Source: Anaerococcus jeddahensis (GTDB lineage: Bacteria > Bacillota > Clostridia > Tissierellales > Peptoniphilaceae). Taken from it: DNA of 64,000 nt. The DNA is taken from positions 806,001-870,000 of the forward strand of contig NZ_CWHU01000005.1 of assembly GCF_001182725.1 (NCBI RefSeq), in the 5' to 3' direction. The notes below the pieces were generated by a model. That model searched no databases. It was not told where the DNA came from and worked only from the letters and a program-made list of their open reading frames with translations. Below, one piece after another: positions 33,838 to 43,124 of this stretch. Each line of letters opens with the position of its first letter. The stretch's first letter is position 1. A program made the position numbers and the translations under genes.

Positions 33838-35598
33838 ATGCCGTTTAGGCTTTTTATGAAAGAATTAAAATATATTTTTAAATCAATGGCTAAGTATGAG
33901 CCAAGCATGTACTTATTAATCATACTTTACTCCATATTTATAGGCTTAAAACCATTTATATGGATTATTTCGCCTGCCTACATATTGAAAAATTATCAAA
34001 ATGGACTTGATTTTATGCTAGGCTTTTTTATTTTATTATTAGTCCTATCAACGATTATAAGTTTTTTTGAATCTTATATCATGGGTAATTACCGTATGAA
34101 AATGAATAATATTAGGTATAAATATATGAATATGGTAACAAAATACGCCCTCTATCTTCCCTATGAAGCAAAAATGAAAAAATCTGAATCCGAAAAAATA
34201 AATAGTGCCAATAAGGCTGTCGACAGTCCATTTTTAGGAGCAGGTGCTGTAATGATGACTTTGCCAGAATTTTTAGCATCCCTAACTTCTATTGCAGGAT
34301 TTTTGTGGATTTTTTTAAAAATTGGTGGAATTTTTTTGGCTTTGATAATAATTTTGACAATTATTTCAACCTTTATTGCAAATAAAATACCTAGAGAATT
34401 TTCTAAATTTTGGAATGACCAAAACGAAAACTACAATAAATTTACAAAATTAAACAATGAGCTAAGGTCTCCCTTATCAAAACAAGATATACTTATTTTT
34501 GATTTTATAAATGTCTTTAAAAGTTTTTATAAAAAAACCAACCAAGATAGGATAGCATACCTAGTTAGAACAGATAAAAAAACATATAAAATTTATAGCC
34601 TTGTAAGACTTATAAATTTTATTAGAGATGCTCTTATTATGTATTGGCTTATTACAAATTTGATGAGTGAAAAGCTTGACATTGGCGATTTTTATGTTTA
34701 TTTTACTGCAATTTTAGCCTTTGTAAATTTTAACAATTTGTTTATGTGGATTTTTAATGATTTTTTTGATAATCTTACAAGATTTAAACCGTTTTTTAAA
34801 ATCATAAATCCTTATCAAAAATCTTTTGAAAATAAAGATTTACCAAAAAATTTAAAAATCGATTTAGTAAATTTATCATTTAAATATCCAAACTCTGATA
34901 AATATGTCCTAAAAAATATAAATCTAACCATAAACAATAATGAATCAATAGCCTTAGTAGGAGAAAATGGAGCTGGAAAATCTACTCTCGCTCTTATTCT
35001 TGCAGGTTTTTATAAGTCATATGAAGGGGAAATTTTTATTAATGGTAAAAATTTCAAAAATCTGAATTATGATTATAATAGTTTGATTTCAGCTGTCTTC
35101 CAAGATTCTCAAATTCTTCCATTTTCTATTAAAGAGAATATTTTGTTAAACGATTCTAATAAAAATCTAGAAAAAACTTATGAGCTTACTCATTTGAGTA
35201 AAATTATAGAATCTTTTGACAAAAAAGATAATCAAACTTTGCTTAGAATTTTAGATGATGATGGAGTTGATCTTTCTGGTGGACAAAAGCAAAAATTATA
35301 TTTGGCAAGAAGTATTGAAAAAAATTCTTCAAAACTTTTAATTTTAGACGAACCCACCGCCCAACTTGACGCTCTTGCAGAAAGAGAATTATATACCTTG
35401 TATAATGATTTAACCAAGAACAAATCTTCAATTTTTATCTCTCATCGACTTGCATCGACAAAATTTTGCAACAGGATAGTCTATCTAAAAGATGGGGAAA
35501 TAAAATCTACAGGAAGCCATGAAGAACTTATGAGAAATGATTCTGATTACAAAGATTTATACAATCTTCAAGCAAAAAATTATAAGGAGGAAGTATGA
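33838..35598 (+). CDS. ABC exporter half-transporter 1 (permease-ATPase fusion)
   Basis: 586 aa: an N-terminal membrane domain with about six helices (to residue 300) and a C-terminal ATPase with Walker A GENGAGKST near residue 378, signature LSGGQKQK near 480 and Walker B LLILDEPT near 500. With the next gene it makes a heterodimeric exporter of the multidrug/peptide type; substrate unknown. The ATG at 33838 touches its AAGGAGG, and the next in-frame ATG (33856) is 18 bases away, so the true start is uncertain. The ribosome binding site is inside a hairpin. Confidence 0.88.
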   Translation: MPFRLFMKELKYIFKSMAKYEPSMYLLIILYSIFIGLKPFIWIISPAYILKNYQNGLDFMLGFFILLLVLSTIISFFESYIMGNYRMKMNNIRYKYMNMVTKYALYLPYEAKMKKSESEKINSANKAVDSPFLGAGAVMMTLPEFLASLTSIAGFLWIFLKIGGIFLALIIILTIISTFIANKIPREFSKFWNDQNENYNKFTKLNNELRSPLSKQDILIFDFINVFKSFYKKTNQDRIAYLVRTDKKTYKIYSLVRLINFIRDALIMYWLITNLMSEKLDIGDFYVYFTAILAFVNFNNLFMWIFNDFFDNLTRFKPFFKIINPYQKSFENKDLPKNLKIDLVNLSFKYPNSDKYVLKNINLTINNNESIALVGENGAGKSTLALILAGFYKSYEGEIFINGKNFKNLNYDYNSLISAVFQDSQILPFSIKENILLNDSNKNLEKTYELTHLSKIIESFDKKDNQTLLRILDDDGVDLSGGQKQKLYLARSIEKNSSKLLILDEPTAQLDALAERELYTLYNDLTKNKSSIFISHRLASTKFCNRIVYLKDGEIKSTGSHEELMRNDSDYKDLYNLQAKNYKEEV

Positions 35599-37355
35599 AA
35601 AATATTTTAAAATTATTAAAAAAAATAAATGAAATACACAAAAATTTCATCAAAAAATTTGTAGTATTTTCCCTTATTATGGGAATACTTCCTCTTTTTT
35701 CTATTATTGCACCAAAATTAATAATTGATGAAATATACGGACAAAAAAGATTAAAAATAATTTTTATAATTGCTTTTTTAGTTTTAATTTTTGATTTAAT
35801 AAGAGGATTAGTTAATAGGTTAAATGCTAATTTAATTACTGAAGCTTTTGAGTCATTTATTGAAATTTATACTTTTAAGTTAAGTGAAAAAGCAATTAAG
35901 CTTCCAATAGAAAAATCTGATAGCAAAAAAATTCAAGATGAAATGGAAAAATCTCATTTTGCAATTTTCGAAATTTATAAGGTAGTTGACACCTTTACAC
36001 TATCTTTGAATCTTGCTATAACCGGAATCTTTTCTTTAATAATTCTAATGAAATTATCAGTTTTGGTTGTACTTGTGGTACTTATTTTAATACTTTTAAA
36101 TAAAAAAATTGTAAAATTAATAAAGAAAAATGAATTAGACTATCAAAAAAATGATATACCAAAACTAAGGGCTTATAGATTTTTTGTAAATTTTTCTCAA
36201 GATCACAGGTATTTTAAAGATATAAAAATTTATAATGGAGAAGATTTTATTTTGAAAAAGTCTGAAATGTTCCATAAAAAATTAGTAAAAAATTCTAGTG
36301 CATATTATACAAAAAATGGAATTTATGTTGGGCTTATGAATGTATTTTCTAATTTTTCTATACTTGGATCTTTGTTTTTTCTTATAGTTAAGCTTATAGA
36401 AAAAGCCATAAGCCTTGCTGATTTTACTTTATATTTTAACTCATTAATAAGTTTAATAAATGCAAGCAAGGAAATACAAAAAAATTATGCCCAAGTAATT
36501 GCCTTTAATTCTCAACTTCAAAGCTTATTTGATTTTTTAAATCAAAAAGAAGAAAATTTTGATGAGGGAAAAATCAAAAAAATAAACACAGAAAACATCA
36601 CTATTAAATTTGATAATGTTAGCTTTAAATATCCAAAATCAAAGGAAAATATTTTGGAAAATTGCTCTTTTGAAATTAAAAATGGAGAAACCGTAGCTCT
36701 TGTAGGGAAAAATGGTGCTGGAAAATCTACAATTGTAAAACTTTTGTGCAAATTTTATAAACCCACAAAAGGAAATATTTATTTGAATGGGATTAATATA
36801 AATGATATTGATACAAAAACATATTACAAAATCCTATCCCCAACCTTTCAAGATTTTAGATTATTTCCTTTTAGAATTTCTGAAAATATTTCAGCAAATT
36901 TGTTGGGTGAGATTACAAATTATCAGAGAGAAAAAATGGAAGAATCTTTTTATCTTTTGAATTTGAAATCTTGGATAGACAAGCTAGTAAATAAAGAAGA
37001 TACATTCTTAACTTTCCTTTTTTCAAAAAATTCTGTCGAACCTTCTGGTGGAATTGGACAAAAACTAGCCCTATCAAGATCAATGGTCCATGAAGGGAAA
37101 TTTTTTATAATGGATGAGCCAACAAGTGCTCTTGATCCAAGAAGTGAACAAGAAATTTTTGAAAAAATGCTGGATATTTCAAAAGGACAAACTTCGCTTT
37201 TTATTTCTCACAGGCTTTCATCAACAAAATATGCTGATAGGATTATTGTTTGTGATAATAAAAAAATTACAGAAAATGGAAATCACGAAGAGCTCATGAA
37301 AGATGGTAGACTTTACAAAAAAATGTATTTAAGCCAAGCAAAACTTTATGATTAA
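35595..37355 (+). CDS. ABC exporter half-transporter 2 (permease-ATPase fusion)
   Basis: 586 aa with the same layout as half 1: about six membrane helices, then an ATPase with Walker A GKNGAGKST near residue 376, Walker B FIMDEPTSALDP near 506 and H-loop LFISHRLSSTKY near 538. Its signature motif reads PSGGIGQK instead of LSGGQ, a departure typical of the degenerate half of heterodimeric exporters. The start overlaps the stop of half 1 by four bases, so both halves are made together. Confidence 0.9.
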   Translation: MKNILKLLKKINEIHKNFIKKFVVFSLIMGILPLFSIIAPKLIIDEIYGQKRLKIIFIIAFLVLIFDLIRGLVNRLNANLITEAFESFIEIYTFKLSEKAIKLPIEKSDSKKIQDEMEKSHFAIFEIYKVVDTFTLSLNLAITGIFSLIILMKLSVLVVLVVLILILLNKKIVKLIKKNELDYQKNDIPKLRAYRFFVNFSQDHRYFKDIKIYNGEDFILKKSEMFHKKLVKNSSAYYTKNGIYVGLMNVFSNFSILGSLFFLIVKLIEKAISLADFTLYFNSLISLINASKEIQKNYAQVIAFNSQLQSLFDFLNQKEENFDEGKIKKINTENITIKFDNVSFKYPKSKENILENCSFEIKNGETVALVGKNGAGKSTIVKLLCKFYKPTKGNIYLNGININDIDTKTYYKILSPTFQDFRLFPFRISENISANLLGEITNYQREKMEESFYLLNLKSWIDKLVNKEDTFLTFLFSKNSVEPSGGIGQKLALSRSMVHEGKFFIMDEPTSALDPRSEQEIFEKMLDISKGQTSLFISHRLSSTKYADRIIVCDNKKITENGNHEELMKDGRLYKKMYLSQAKLYD

Positions 37356-37363
37356 TATAATTT

Positions 37364-37395
37364 ATTACAATAAAAGATTATTATAGTATTGTAAT
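37364..37395 (+). terminator. AT-rich hairpin after the ABC exporter pair
   Basis: ATTACAATA (37364-37372) and TATTGTAAT (37387-37395) form a 9-bp stem with a 14-base loop, followed by TTTGTTAATTT. It could be a weak terminator or a palindromic operator of the symporter gene downstream; the T-run is imperfect. Confidence 0.45.
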
Positions 37396-37447
37396 TTTGT
37401 TAATTTAATGTAGAATATTATTAAATTGAATGAAAGAGGTATAAAAA

Positions 37448-38638
37448 ATGAAAAAGAAAAGCTTTTTCAATTCATTAGTTTTCAAACTAGTGATGGGAAT
37501 TGTTGTTGGTATTTTTATTGGACAGATTGCAAATGAATCTGCGATTTTAGTTGTTAGTTCAATAAAAACTATTCTTGGCGATATGATAGGCTATATTGTT
37601 CCTTTAATTATTCTTGGTTTTGTAACGCCTGCAATTGTTTCACTTAAAGAAAATGCAGGAAAAATACTTACAGTAACCCTATTAATTTGCTATTTATCAT
37701 CAATAGGTGCAGGAACTTTTAGTTTTTTGGCAGGAAAAGCTATAATTCCACACTTAAATATTGCATCAAATGTTACAGGAGCTAAGGAAATTCCAGAATC
37801 AATTTTTAAATTATCAATTGATCCAATTATGCCAGTAATGACTGCCCTTGTTACATCAATAATTTTTGGAATTGCCGTAATTCTTACAAAATCACAAACT
37901 TGGGAAAATTTATTATTAGAGCTTAATAATATTGTTTTAAAAATTGTAGATGTTATTGTTATTAATATGCTTCCTTTTTATATAGCTTCAACTTTTGCAG
38001 TTTTAGCTTATGAAGGAGTAGTTTTACAAGAATTGCCAGTTTTTATAAAAATAATTTTAATTGTTATTGTAGGACACTTTGTTTGGATGACACTTTTATA
38101 TTCTTTGGGAGGACTTTTCTCAAAAACAAATCCAAAAGAAGTTTTCCGCCATTATTTGCCAGCTTATCTTACAGCTTTAGGAACAATGTCCTCAGCAGCA
38201 ACCCTTTCAGTTGCCCTTAAATGTGCTAGGAAATCAAAAACTTTAGATCCAAAAATCAGAGATTTTGTAATTCCACTTTGTTCAAACACCCACCTATGTG
38301 GTTCAGTCCTAACAGAAGTATTTTTTGTAATGACAGTTTCACAAATTCTAACAGGACAATTGCCAACAACTGCTAATATGATTGTATTTATTGCTCTTCT
38401 TGGAATTTTCGCAATAGCAGCTCCAGGAGTTCCAGGAGGAACTGTAGTTGCAAGTTTAGGATTAATTATTTCAGTCTTAGGCTTTAATGATACAGGAACA
38501 GCCCTAATGCTTTCTATATTTGCCCTTCAAGATTCATTTGGAACAGCTTGTAACGTTACAGGTGATGGAGCAATCGCTCTTATGGTTACAGGAATTTTTG
38601 ATAAGGTTCCAAAGGAAGCTAAAAAAATTAAAGAATAA
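37448..38638 (+). CDS. Dicarboxylate/amino acid:cation symporter (DAACS; SstT/GltP type)
   Basis: Na+- or H+-coupled carrier of 396 aa with about 8 helices and two re-entrant loops. Family marks are visible: the serine-rich loop GTMSSAATLSVAL near residue 258, and the second hairpin GGTVVASLGLI near 336 followed by the helix-8 segment TACNVTGDGAIAL. The substrate may be serine/threonine or glutamate/aspartate; SstT-like traits favour serine/threonine, with low certainty. AAAGAGGT precedes the ATG. Confidence 0.88.
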   Translation: MKKKSFFNSLVFKLVMGIVVGIFIGQIANESAILVVSSIKTILGDMIGYIVPLIILGFVTPAIVSLKENAGKILTVTLLICYLSSIGAGTFSFLAGKAIIPHLNIASNVTGAKEIPESIFKLSIDPIMPVMTALVTSIIFGIAVILTKSQTWENLLLELNNIVLKIVDVIVINMLPFYIASTFAVLAYEGVVLQELPVFIKIILIVIVGHFVWMTLLYSLGGLFSKTNPKEVFRHYLPAYLTALGTMSSAATLSVALKCARKSKTLDPKIRDFVIPLCSNTHLCGSVLTEVFFVMTVSQILTGQLPTTANMIVFIALLGIFAIAAPGVPGGTVVASLGLIISVLGFNDTGTALMLSIFALQDSFGTACNVTGDGAIALMVTGIFDKVPKEAKKIKE

Positions 38639-38640
38639 AA

Positions 38641-38678
38641 AATAATGCTATACTTTTTTGTATAGCATTATTTTTTTG
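38641..38678 (+). terminator. Intrinsic terminator after the DAACS gene
   Basis: AATAATGCTATAC and GTATAGCATTATT form a 13-bp stem with a six-base T loop, followed by TTTTTG. A perfect stem. Confidence 0.9.
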
Positions 38679-38709
38679 AAAGAAAATCTCCTTTTTTTAT
38701 TGGAGGATT

Positions 38710-40263
38710 TTATAATGAAATTTCAGGAGCTTTTCCTTCTTTTCTTAATTTATTTAATTGATTAATTGCATATTCTTCTACTTCTTTTGGAGCGTGCGCC
38801 CTCTTTTTCATTTTTGTTTTTCCAAAAACATTTGTGTAAGATCCATCTGCCCAGAATATATTTCTTTTTAAATATGCTGTTGTAAGAGCATAAATAGGGC
38901 TTAATAAGTTTACAAAAGCAAATGGGAAATAATAAAGTGGATTTACTCCTAAAGTTTTCATTTGATATGCCCCACAAGCTGTCCACGGAAACATTACTGC
39001 CCACAAGGTTCCTGCATCTTCCAAAGTTCTTGATAGGAAATTTCTTGAAAGACCCATCTCGTCATATTTATCTTCATATAAAGGAGCTGGAACACCAATT
39101 CCTAAAAATTGATCACACATGGTAGCATCGCAGAAAATTGAAGTTGCCATTGTAGTAAATACTAATCCGCCCACTGAATTTATTTTCTCTTTTAAGTGAG
39201 CAAATAATTTTTCAACAACTCCAGATTTTTCCAAAGCTCCACCAAAAGATACTGCAAGTAAAATTAAATTTACAGTCCACATTTGATTGCCCATACCACC
39301 CTTTACCAAAGCTGCATCAACAAAAGTATTTCCAGTTTCTATCTCCGGTCCATAGTGTAAAATCTCAAAAATTTCAGCCAAGGATTTAGTTTCTTGAAAT
39401 ATTTGTGAAAAAATAATTCCAACAACAACAGAAATCATTACTCCTGCAAGTCCCTCGATCCTTAATACACAGACTAAAACAATAATAAGAATTGGTAATA
39501 AAACCAAAGGATTTAAATTAAAATTACTTGCGAGGGAAGTTTTTATTCCTTCAGCAATTGTAGGGTCATAATTTACAACATTTGCCCTAAGTCCCAAAAT
39601 TGTGTATAAAATTAATGAAATTAAAAATACAGGACCAGTAGTAGAAATCATTGCTGTTACGTGATCAAATAAACCTGTTTTTGAAACTCCAGCAGCAAGA
39701 TTTGTTGTATCAGACAAGGGAGAAAATTTATCTCCAATATAGGCTCCAGAAATTACCATACCAGCAGTTATTGCAGGATTAATTCCAAGTCCTTGTCCAA
39801 TCGTCATAAAAGCAATACCAATCGTTGCAGTTGCAGTCCAAGATGACCCACAAGCAAGCCCTACAATAGCTGTAATAATACAACCTATCGGCAAAAATAA
39901 TTTTGGATTTAATAATTCTAGACCATAATAAATTAAAGCAGGAATTGTTCCACTCATCATAAATGAAGAAATTAATAAACCTACAGTAAGTAAAATTAAA
40001 ATTGCGTCCAAAGTTGTATTAATCCTATCAATCATTCCTGCTAGCATTTCTTTAAATGTATGTCCACAAATAATTCCTACAATGCATGCTACAATTATTC
40101 CACAAATAAGCGGCATATGAGCTCCGTCATAAATTGCTTCCATTTCCCCATCAACTTTTTCTTTCGCGAAAACAAAAACATAAATCATCAATGAAACCAT
40201 GGTAATAATTGGTAGAATTGCTTCAAAAAAGCTAGGTAATCGAACCGATTTTTTCTTTTCCAT
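38710..40263 (-). CDS. NhaC-family Na+/H+ antiporter, second copy
   Basis: Membrane protein of 517 aa with about 12 helices. NhaC signatures include CGSSWTATATIGIAFM near residue 138 and SGAYIGDKFSPLSDTTNLA near 171. Unlike the copy at 26342 it has no lysine riboswitch upstream, so its function may be ordinary Na+/H+ exchange or another amino-acid exchange such as malate/lactate. AGGAGG precedes the ATG. Confidence 0.9.
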   Translation of the reverse strand: MEKKKSVRLPSFFEAILPIITMVSLMIYVFVFAKEKVDGEMEAIYDGAHMPLICGIIVACIVGIICGHTFKEMLAGMIDRINTTLDAILILLTVGLLISSFMMSGTIPALIYYGLELLNPKLFLPIGCIITAIVGLACGSSWTATATIGIAFMTIGQGLGINPAITAGMVISGAYIGDKFSPLSDTTNLAAGVSKTGLFDHVTAMISTTGPVFLISLILYTILGLRANVVNYDPTIAEGIKTSLASNFNLNPLVLLPILIIVLVCVLRIEGLAGVMISVVVGIIFSQIFQETKSLAEIFEILHYGPEIETGNTFVDAALVKGGMGNQMWTVNLILLAVSFGGALEKSGVVEKLFAHLKEKINSVGGLVFTTMATSIFCDATMCDQFLGIGVPAPLYEDKYDEMGLSRNFLSRTLEDAGTLWAVMFPWTACGAYQMKTLGVNPLYYFPFAFVNLLSPIYALTTAYLKRNIFWADGSYTNVFGKTKMKKRAHAPKEVEEYAINQLNKLRKEGKAPEISL

Positions 40264-40407
40264 ATTATCCTCCTTTTTCTTGTTATCTAATTAAAATTAA
40301 ATGTTAATTTTTAATATAAGCTTATACTACAATATAAAAATTTCTTTGTCAATTTTAAATTCAATAATTTTATTTTACTACTAATGTAAAGTAAATTTAT
40401 TTTAAAA

Positions 40408-40438
40408 AACCATTTACAATTTTTCTTTGTAAATGGTT
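40408..40438 (-). terminator. Intrinsic terminator after the NERD-domain gene
   Basis: AACCATTTACAA and TTGTAAATGGTT form a 12-bp perfect stem, followed on the minus strand by TTTTAAAAT. Confidence 0.85.
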
Positions 40439-40450
40439 TTTGATTTATTA

Positions 40451-41212
40451 TTAATAATCACAAGTGAACCTACATTTTGGGAAATTTGTGCAAGCATAAA
40501 ATTTTCCATACTTGCCTTCTCTTAAAATAAGATTCCCACCGCATTTTGGACAGATTTTTTTATTTATCAGATCTTTTTCCGATTCTTTTCGCTCTTTAAT
40601 ATTTTTTACATGTTCTTTTATTGACCTATCCTTTAATTTTTCTTCCATTATCAAATTATATATTTTATTCACTTGATCATCATTTAAAACTTCTTCTTGA
40701 GATAAATCTTTAATTGTATCTACTATGTATGGAATTTTTATTATATTTGCTTTTTTAGCTTTTATATTTAATTTTGCTTCCTTTTCAAAAGCAATAATTG
40801 AAAATATTGGAATTTCACTAAAAGAATTTTCCACAAGCAAATTCTCTATAACTTTAATATGCCCATAATTTTGAAAAATTGGATTCATAAATTTATATTT
40901 TTTACCATAAATATTTTGAGTCCATTGTCTGGAATTTTCACCACCATAAATTAATCCCTTATAATTTTTTGTTTCTATACAAAAAATTCCATATTTAGAA
41001 ACCACTAAATGGTCTATTTGAGAACTTTTGTTATTTTCAAACTTATTTTCAAAAATTACATCATTAATAACTTTATATTTTTCTTTATCTAATTTATTTA
41101 ATAGAATCTTTACAGCAGTCTCTCCCATTTTGCCTTTGAGTTGAGGGATTTTTTTGTTTAGATAAATAAAGAAAATTAATAAAAAAATTATAATTATATA
41201 AAACTTGTTCAT
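40451..41212 (-). CDS. NERD nuclease-related domain protein with topoisomerase-type zinc ribbon
   Basis: 253 aa. An N-terminal hydrophobic anchor (about residues 3-19) precedes a NERD domain (about 24-150) whose putative nuclease core is GKMGETAVKILL (Glu), SSQIDHLVVS (Asp) and GIFCIETKNYKG (ExK). The C-terminus carries a zinc ribbon, CPKCGGNLILREGKYGKFYAC with a later CRF, as in topoisomerase I tails. The family's role is unknown; DNA or RNA processing at the membrane is a fair guess. Confidence 0.88.
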   Translation of the reverse strand: MNKFYIIIIFLLIFFIYLNKKIPQLKGKMGETAVKILLNKLDKEKYKVINDVIFENKFENNKSSQIDHLVVSKYGIFCIETKNYKGLIYGGENSRQWTQNIYGKKYKFMNPIFQNYGHIKVIENLLVENSFSEIPIFSIIAFEKEAKLNIKAKKANIIKIPYIVDTIKDLSQEEVLNDDQVNKIYNLIMEEKLKDRSIKEHVKNIKERKESEKDLINKKICPKCGGNLILREGKYGKFYACTNFPKCRFTCDY

Positions 41213-41280
41213 AAAACACCTCTTGTAATTGATTTATTAATAAATAATTACCCAATTTTTTGCTAATTTTCAAATAAAAA

Positions 41281-41310
41281 CCAACCCTAAAATTTAAAAC
41301 TTAGAGTTGG
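41281..41310 (-). terminator. Intrinsic terminator after the hotdog thioesterase gene
   Basis: CCAACCCTAA and TTAGAGTTGG form a 10-bp stem (one mismatch), followed on the minus strand by TTTTTATTTG. Confidence 0.8.
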
Positions 41311-41317
41311 TAAATTC

Positions 41318-41794
41318 TTACATATTATCTTTTACTTTAACAGCAATCATTTTCGCCTTAGCCCTTACTTCTCCTTTTACTTTCATTTCCATTTCAATTA
41401 TTGCTTTTCTTTCTCCAAGTTCAATTAGTTTTGCTGAAACTAAAATTTCTTCATTCATTGGAGTTGGCTTTTTAAAATCAACTTCAAGCCTTGCAGTGAT
41501 AAATCTTTCTATTACTGTATTTTTATTAAGGACCAAGCCTTTATTTTTATGTGAAAAATAAGCTGCAGAAGCTGTGCCATGGCAATCAAAAATCATTGCA
41601 ATCATGCCACCAAATAAATTTTGAGGAACTCCCCCTGTATACATTTTATCTGGAATAATTTTTGCTATAACACTTTTTCCATCTTCACTTGGATATGATT
41701 TTAAATGGAGTCCCATATCATTTTTCGGACCACAACCCCAACAATACTGAAATCTTTCTCCGTAGGTATCTTGAATACAAATATATTTTTCCAT
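41318..41794 (-). CDS. Hotdog-fold thioesterase (PaaI-like)
   Basis: Predicted acyl-CoA thioesterase, 158 aa. The opening (QYCWGCGPKNDMGLHL) and the catalytic helix NLFGGMIAMIFDCHGTASA near residue 59 are typical of PaaI-type thioesterases that act in phenylacetate or fatty-acyl metabolism. The acyl substrate cannot be read from sequence. A GTG/ATG cluster precedes the start and AGGAG is nearby. Confidence 0.8.
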   Translation of the reverse strand: MEKYICIQDTYGERFQYCWGCGPKNDMGLHLKSYPSEDGKSVIAKIIPDKMYTGGVPQNLFGGMIAMIFDCHGTASAAYFSHKNKGLVLNKNTVIERFITARLEVDFKKPTPMNEEILVSAKLIELGERKAIIEMEMKVKGEVRAKAKMIAVKVKDNM

Positions 41795-41889
41795 ACATTT
41801 CTCCTAATTTACAATAAAATTTTTCTTGTAAATTTTATACCCAATCTATAATAATTTATAAAAAATCACCTATTCTCCTAGGTGTAAAT

Positions 41890-42378
41890 TTATAATTCTA
41901 CAAGATTTATATCATATCCTATATTTTCAAGATATTTAAACAAATCTTTTGTTTTAATAAATAGAGTTTTTTCATTTGTATTTGGGTGGAAGGTCATTAT
42001 TTCCTCATCAACAATTTCCTTATCCATAAAAAATTTAACATCGTGATCTTCATTATTTAATAAACCAAATGGAGAAACAACTCCTGCTGGAAGCTTCATT
42101 TTTTCCATCAAAGACTTTTCTGATGCCATTTTTACTTTTTTCTCACCAACTAAGTCCTTAAAAAAATCCATATCTAATCTTTTACTTTCATCAAGAATAA
42201 CAAGATAAAAATTTCTTTTTTTCCTATCTGTTAAGAACATAGACTTTGTACGAACTCCCTCATGCCCTTCGATAAATTTGTCAGCTAGCTCTGTTGTGAA
42301 AGCAGGTGGATGATTAACTATTTTAAAATTAAGCCCTAATTTATTTAATTTATCTACAACCATTTCATATTGATTCAT
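41890..42378 (-). CDS. Prolyl-tRNA deacylase-like protein (YbaK/ProX family)
   Basis: Predicted trans-editing enzyme that removes alanine or cysteine from mischarged tRNA-Pro. 162 aa from MNQYEMVVDKL. HPPAFTTELADKF near residue 20, the strand YLVILDESKRLD near 69 and the active-site loop AGVVSPFGLLN near 104 (with GVVSPFG) match the family. I start at 42378, which follows AAGGGGG; the ORF could open 21 codons earlier without support. Confidence 0.87.
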   Translation of the reverse strand: MNQYEMVVDKLNKLGLNFKIVNHPPAFTTELADKFIEGHEGVRTKSMFLTDRKKRNFYLVILDESKRLDMDFFKDLVGEKKVKMASEKSLMEKMKLPAGVVSPFGLLNNEDHDVKFFMDKEIVDEEIMTFHPNTNEKTLFIKTKDLFKYLENIGYDINLVEL

Positions 42379-42445
42379 AAAATCCCCCTTATAATTCTTA
42401 GAAATACTATACCCATAAGAAAATAAGCTAAACTTTTCCAAATAA

Positions 42446-43075
42446 CTAAATTGAAAAAATTAAATAAAATTTATACAATGTAGATAAATATTTAAGATTA
42501 ATTAAAATTAATATGGTCAAACAAATTCCTAAAATAAGAGCTCTTTTACTTTTCTTTTTTGGATATTTACTTAGGAAATTCTTAAATTCATTAAAATTTC
42601 CAACTATAAATCCATTCTTTTTAAATGTAACTAAAATATCACCAGTAAAAATAAGAAAATAATAATTTTTACTTTCAAAATGATAATCAAGAAAAGATAA
42701 TAATATTTCATGACTCCTATCTTTAATGTTATTAGTAGTTATACAAAGATTGTCGTGAATTTCATTTTTAACTTCTCTAATATTTTTTCCTAAAATTTCA
42801 ATTCTTGACTTCATTGTATTAGTATATTTTTTTATATTAATTAGATAGCTTATTGATAACATAAGACTAACTATAATATCAGAAATTCCAATAAATATTA
42901 AGTCAGGACCAATTGAGTATTTTATAGGAACGATAATTAAGATTAGACCAAATATTATCAATAAAACACACAAAATCCTATTATAAAGATTAAAAATTTT
43001 ACGATTTAGCCAAGCTACTGCGTATTCTTTTATAAATTCATCACTAATTTCAAAAATATTTACAAAATCTTTCAT
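42446..43075 (-). CDS. YcxB-like family membrane protein
   Basis: 209 aa with three hydrophobic segments: about residues 34-52, 57-79 and 180-198. The segment between (YYFLIFTGDILVTFKKNGFI and FNEFKNFLSKY) resembles the YcxB-like domain found in Firmicute membrane proteins of unknown function. The frame is open, with a plausible ribosome binding site (AAGGAG-like) before the ATG. No operon partner is certain, though the genes at 43125 and 43808 lie upstream in the same direction. Confidence 0.6.
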   Translation of the reverse strand: MKDFVNIFEISDEFIKEYAVAWLNRKIFNLYNRILCVLLIIFGLILIIVPIKYSIGPDLIFIGISDIIVSLMLSISYLINIKKYTNTMKSRIEILGKNIREVKNEIHDNLCITTNNIKDRSHEILLSFLDYHFESKNYYFLIFTGDILVTFKKNGFIVGNFNEFKNFLSKYPKKKSKRALILGICLTILILINLKYLSTLYKFYLIFSI

Positions 43076-43124
43076 ATCGACTCCTTATAATTATTTTTAA
43101 TTATAAACTTTTAAAATTAATTAA

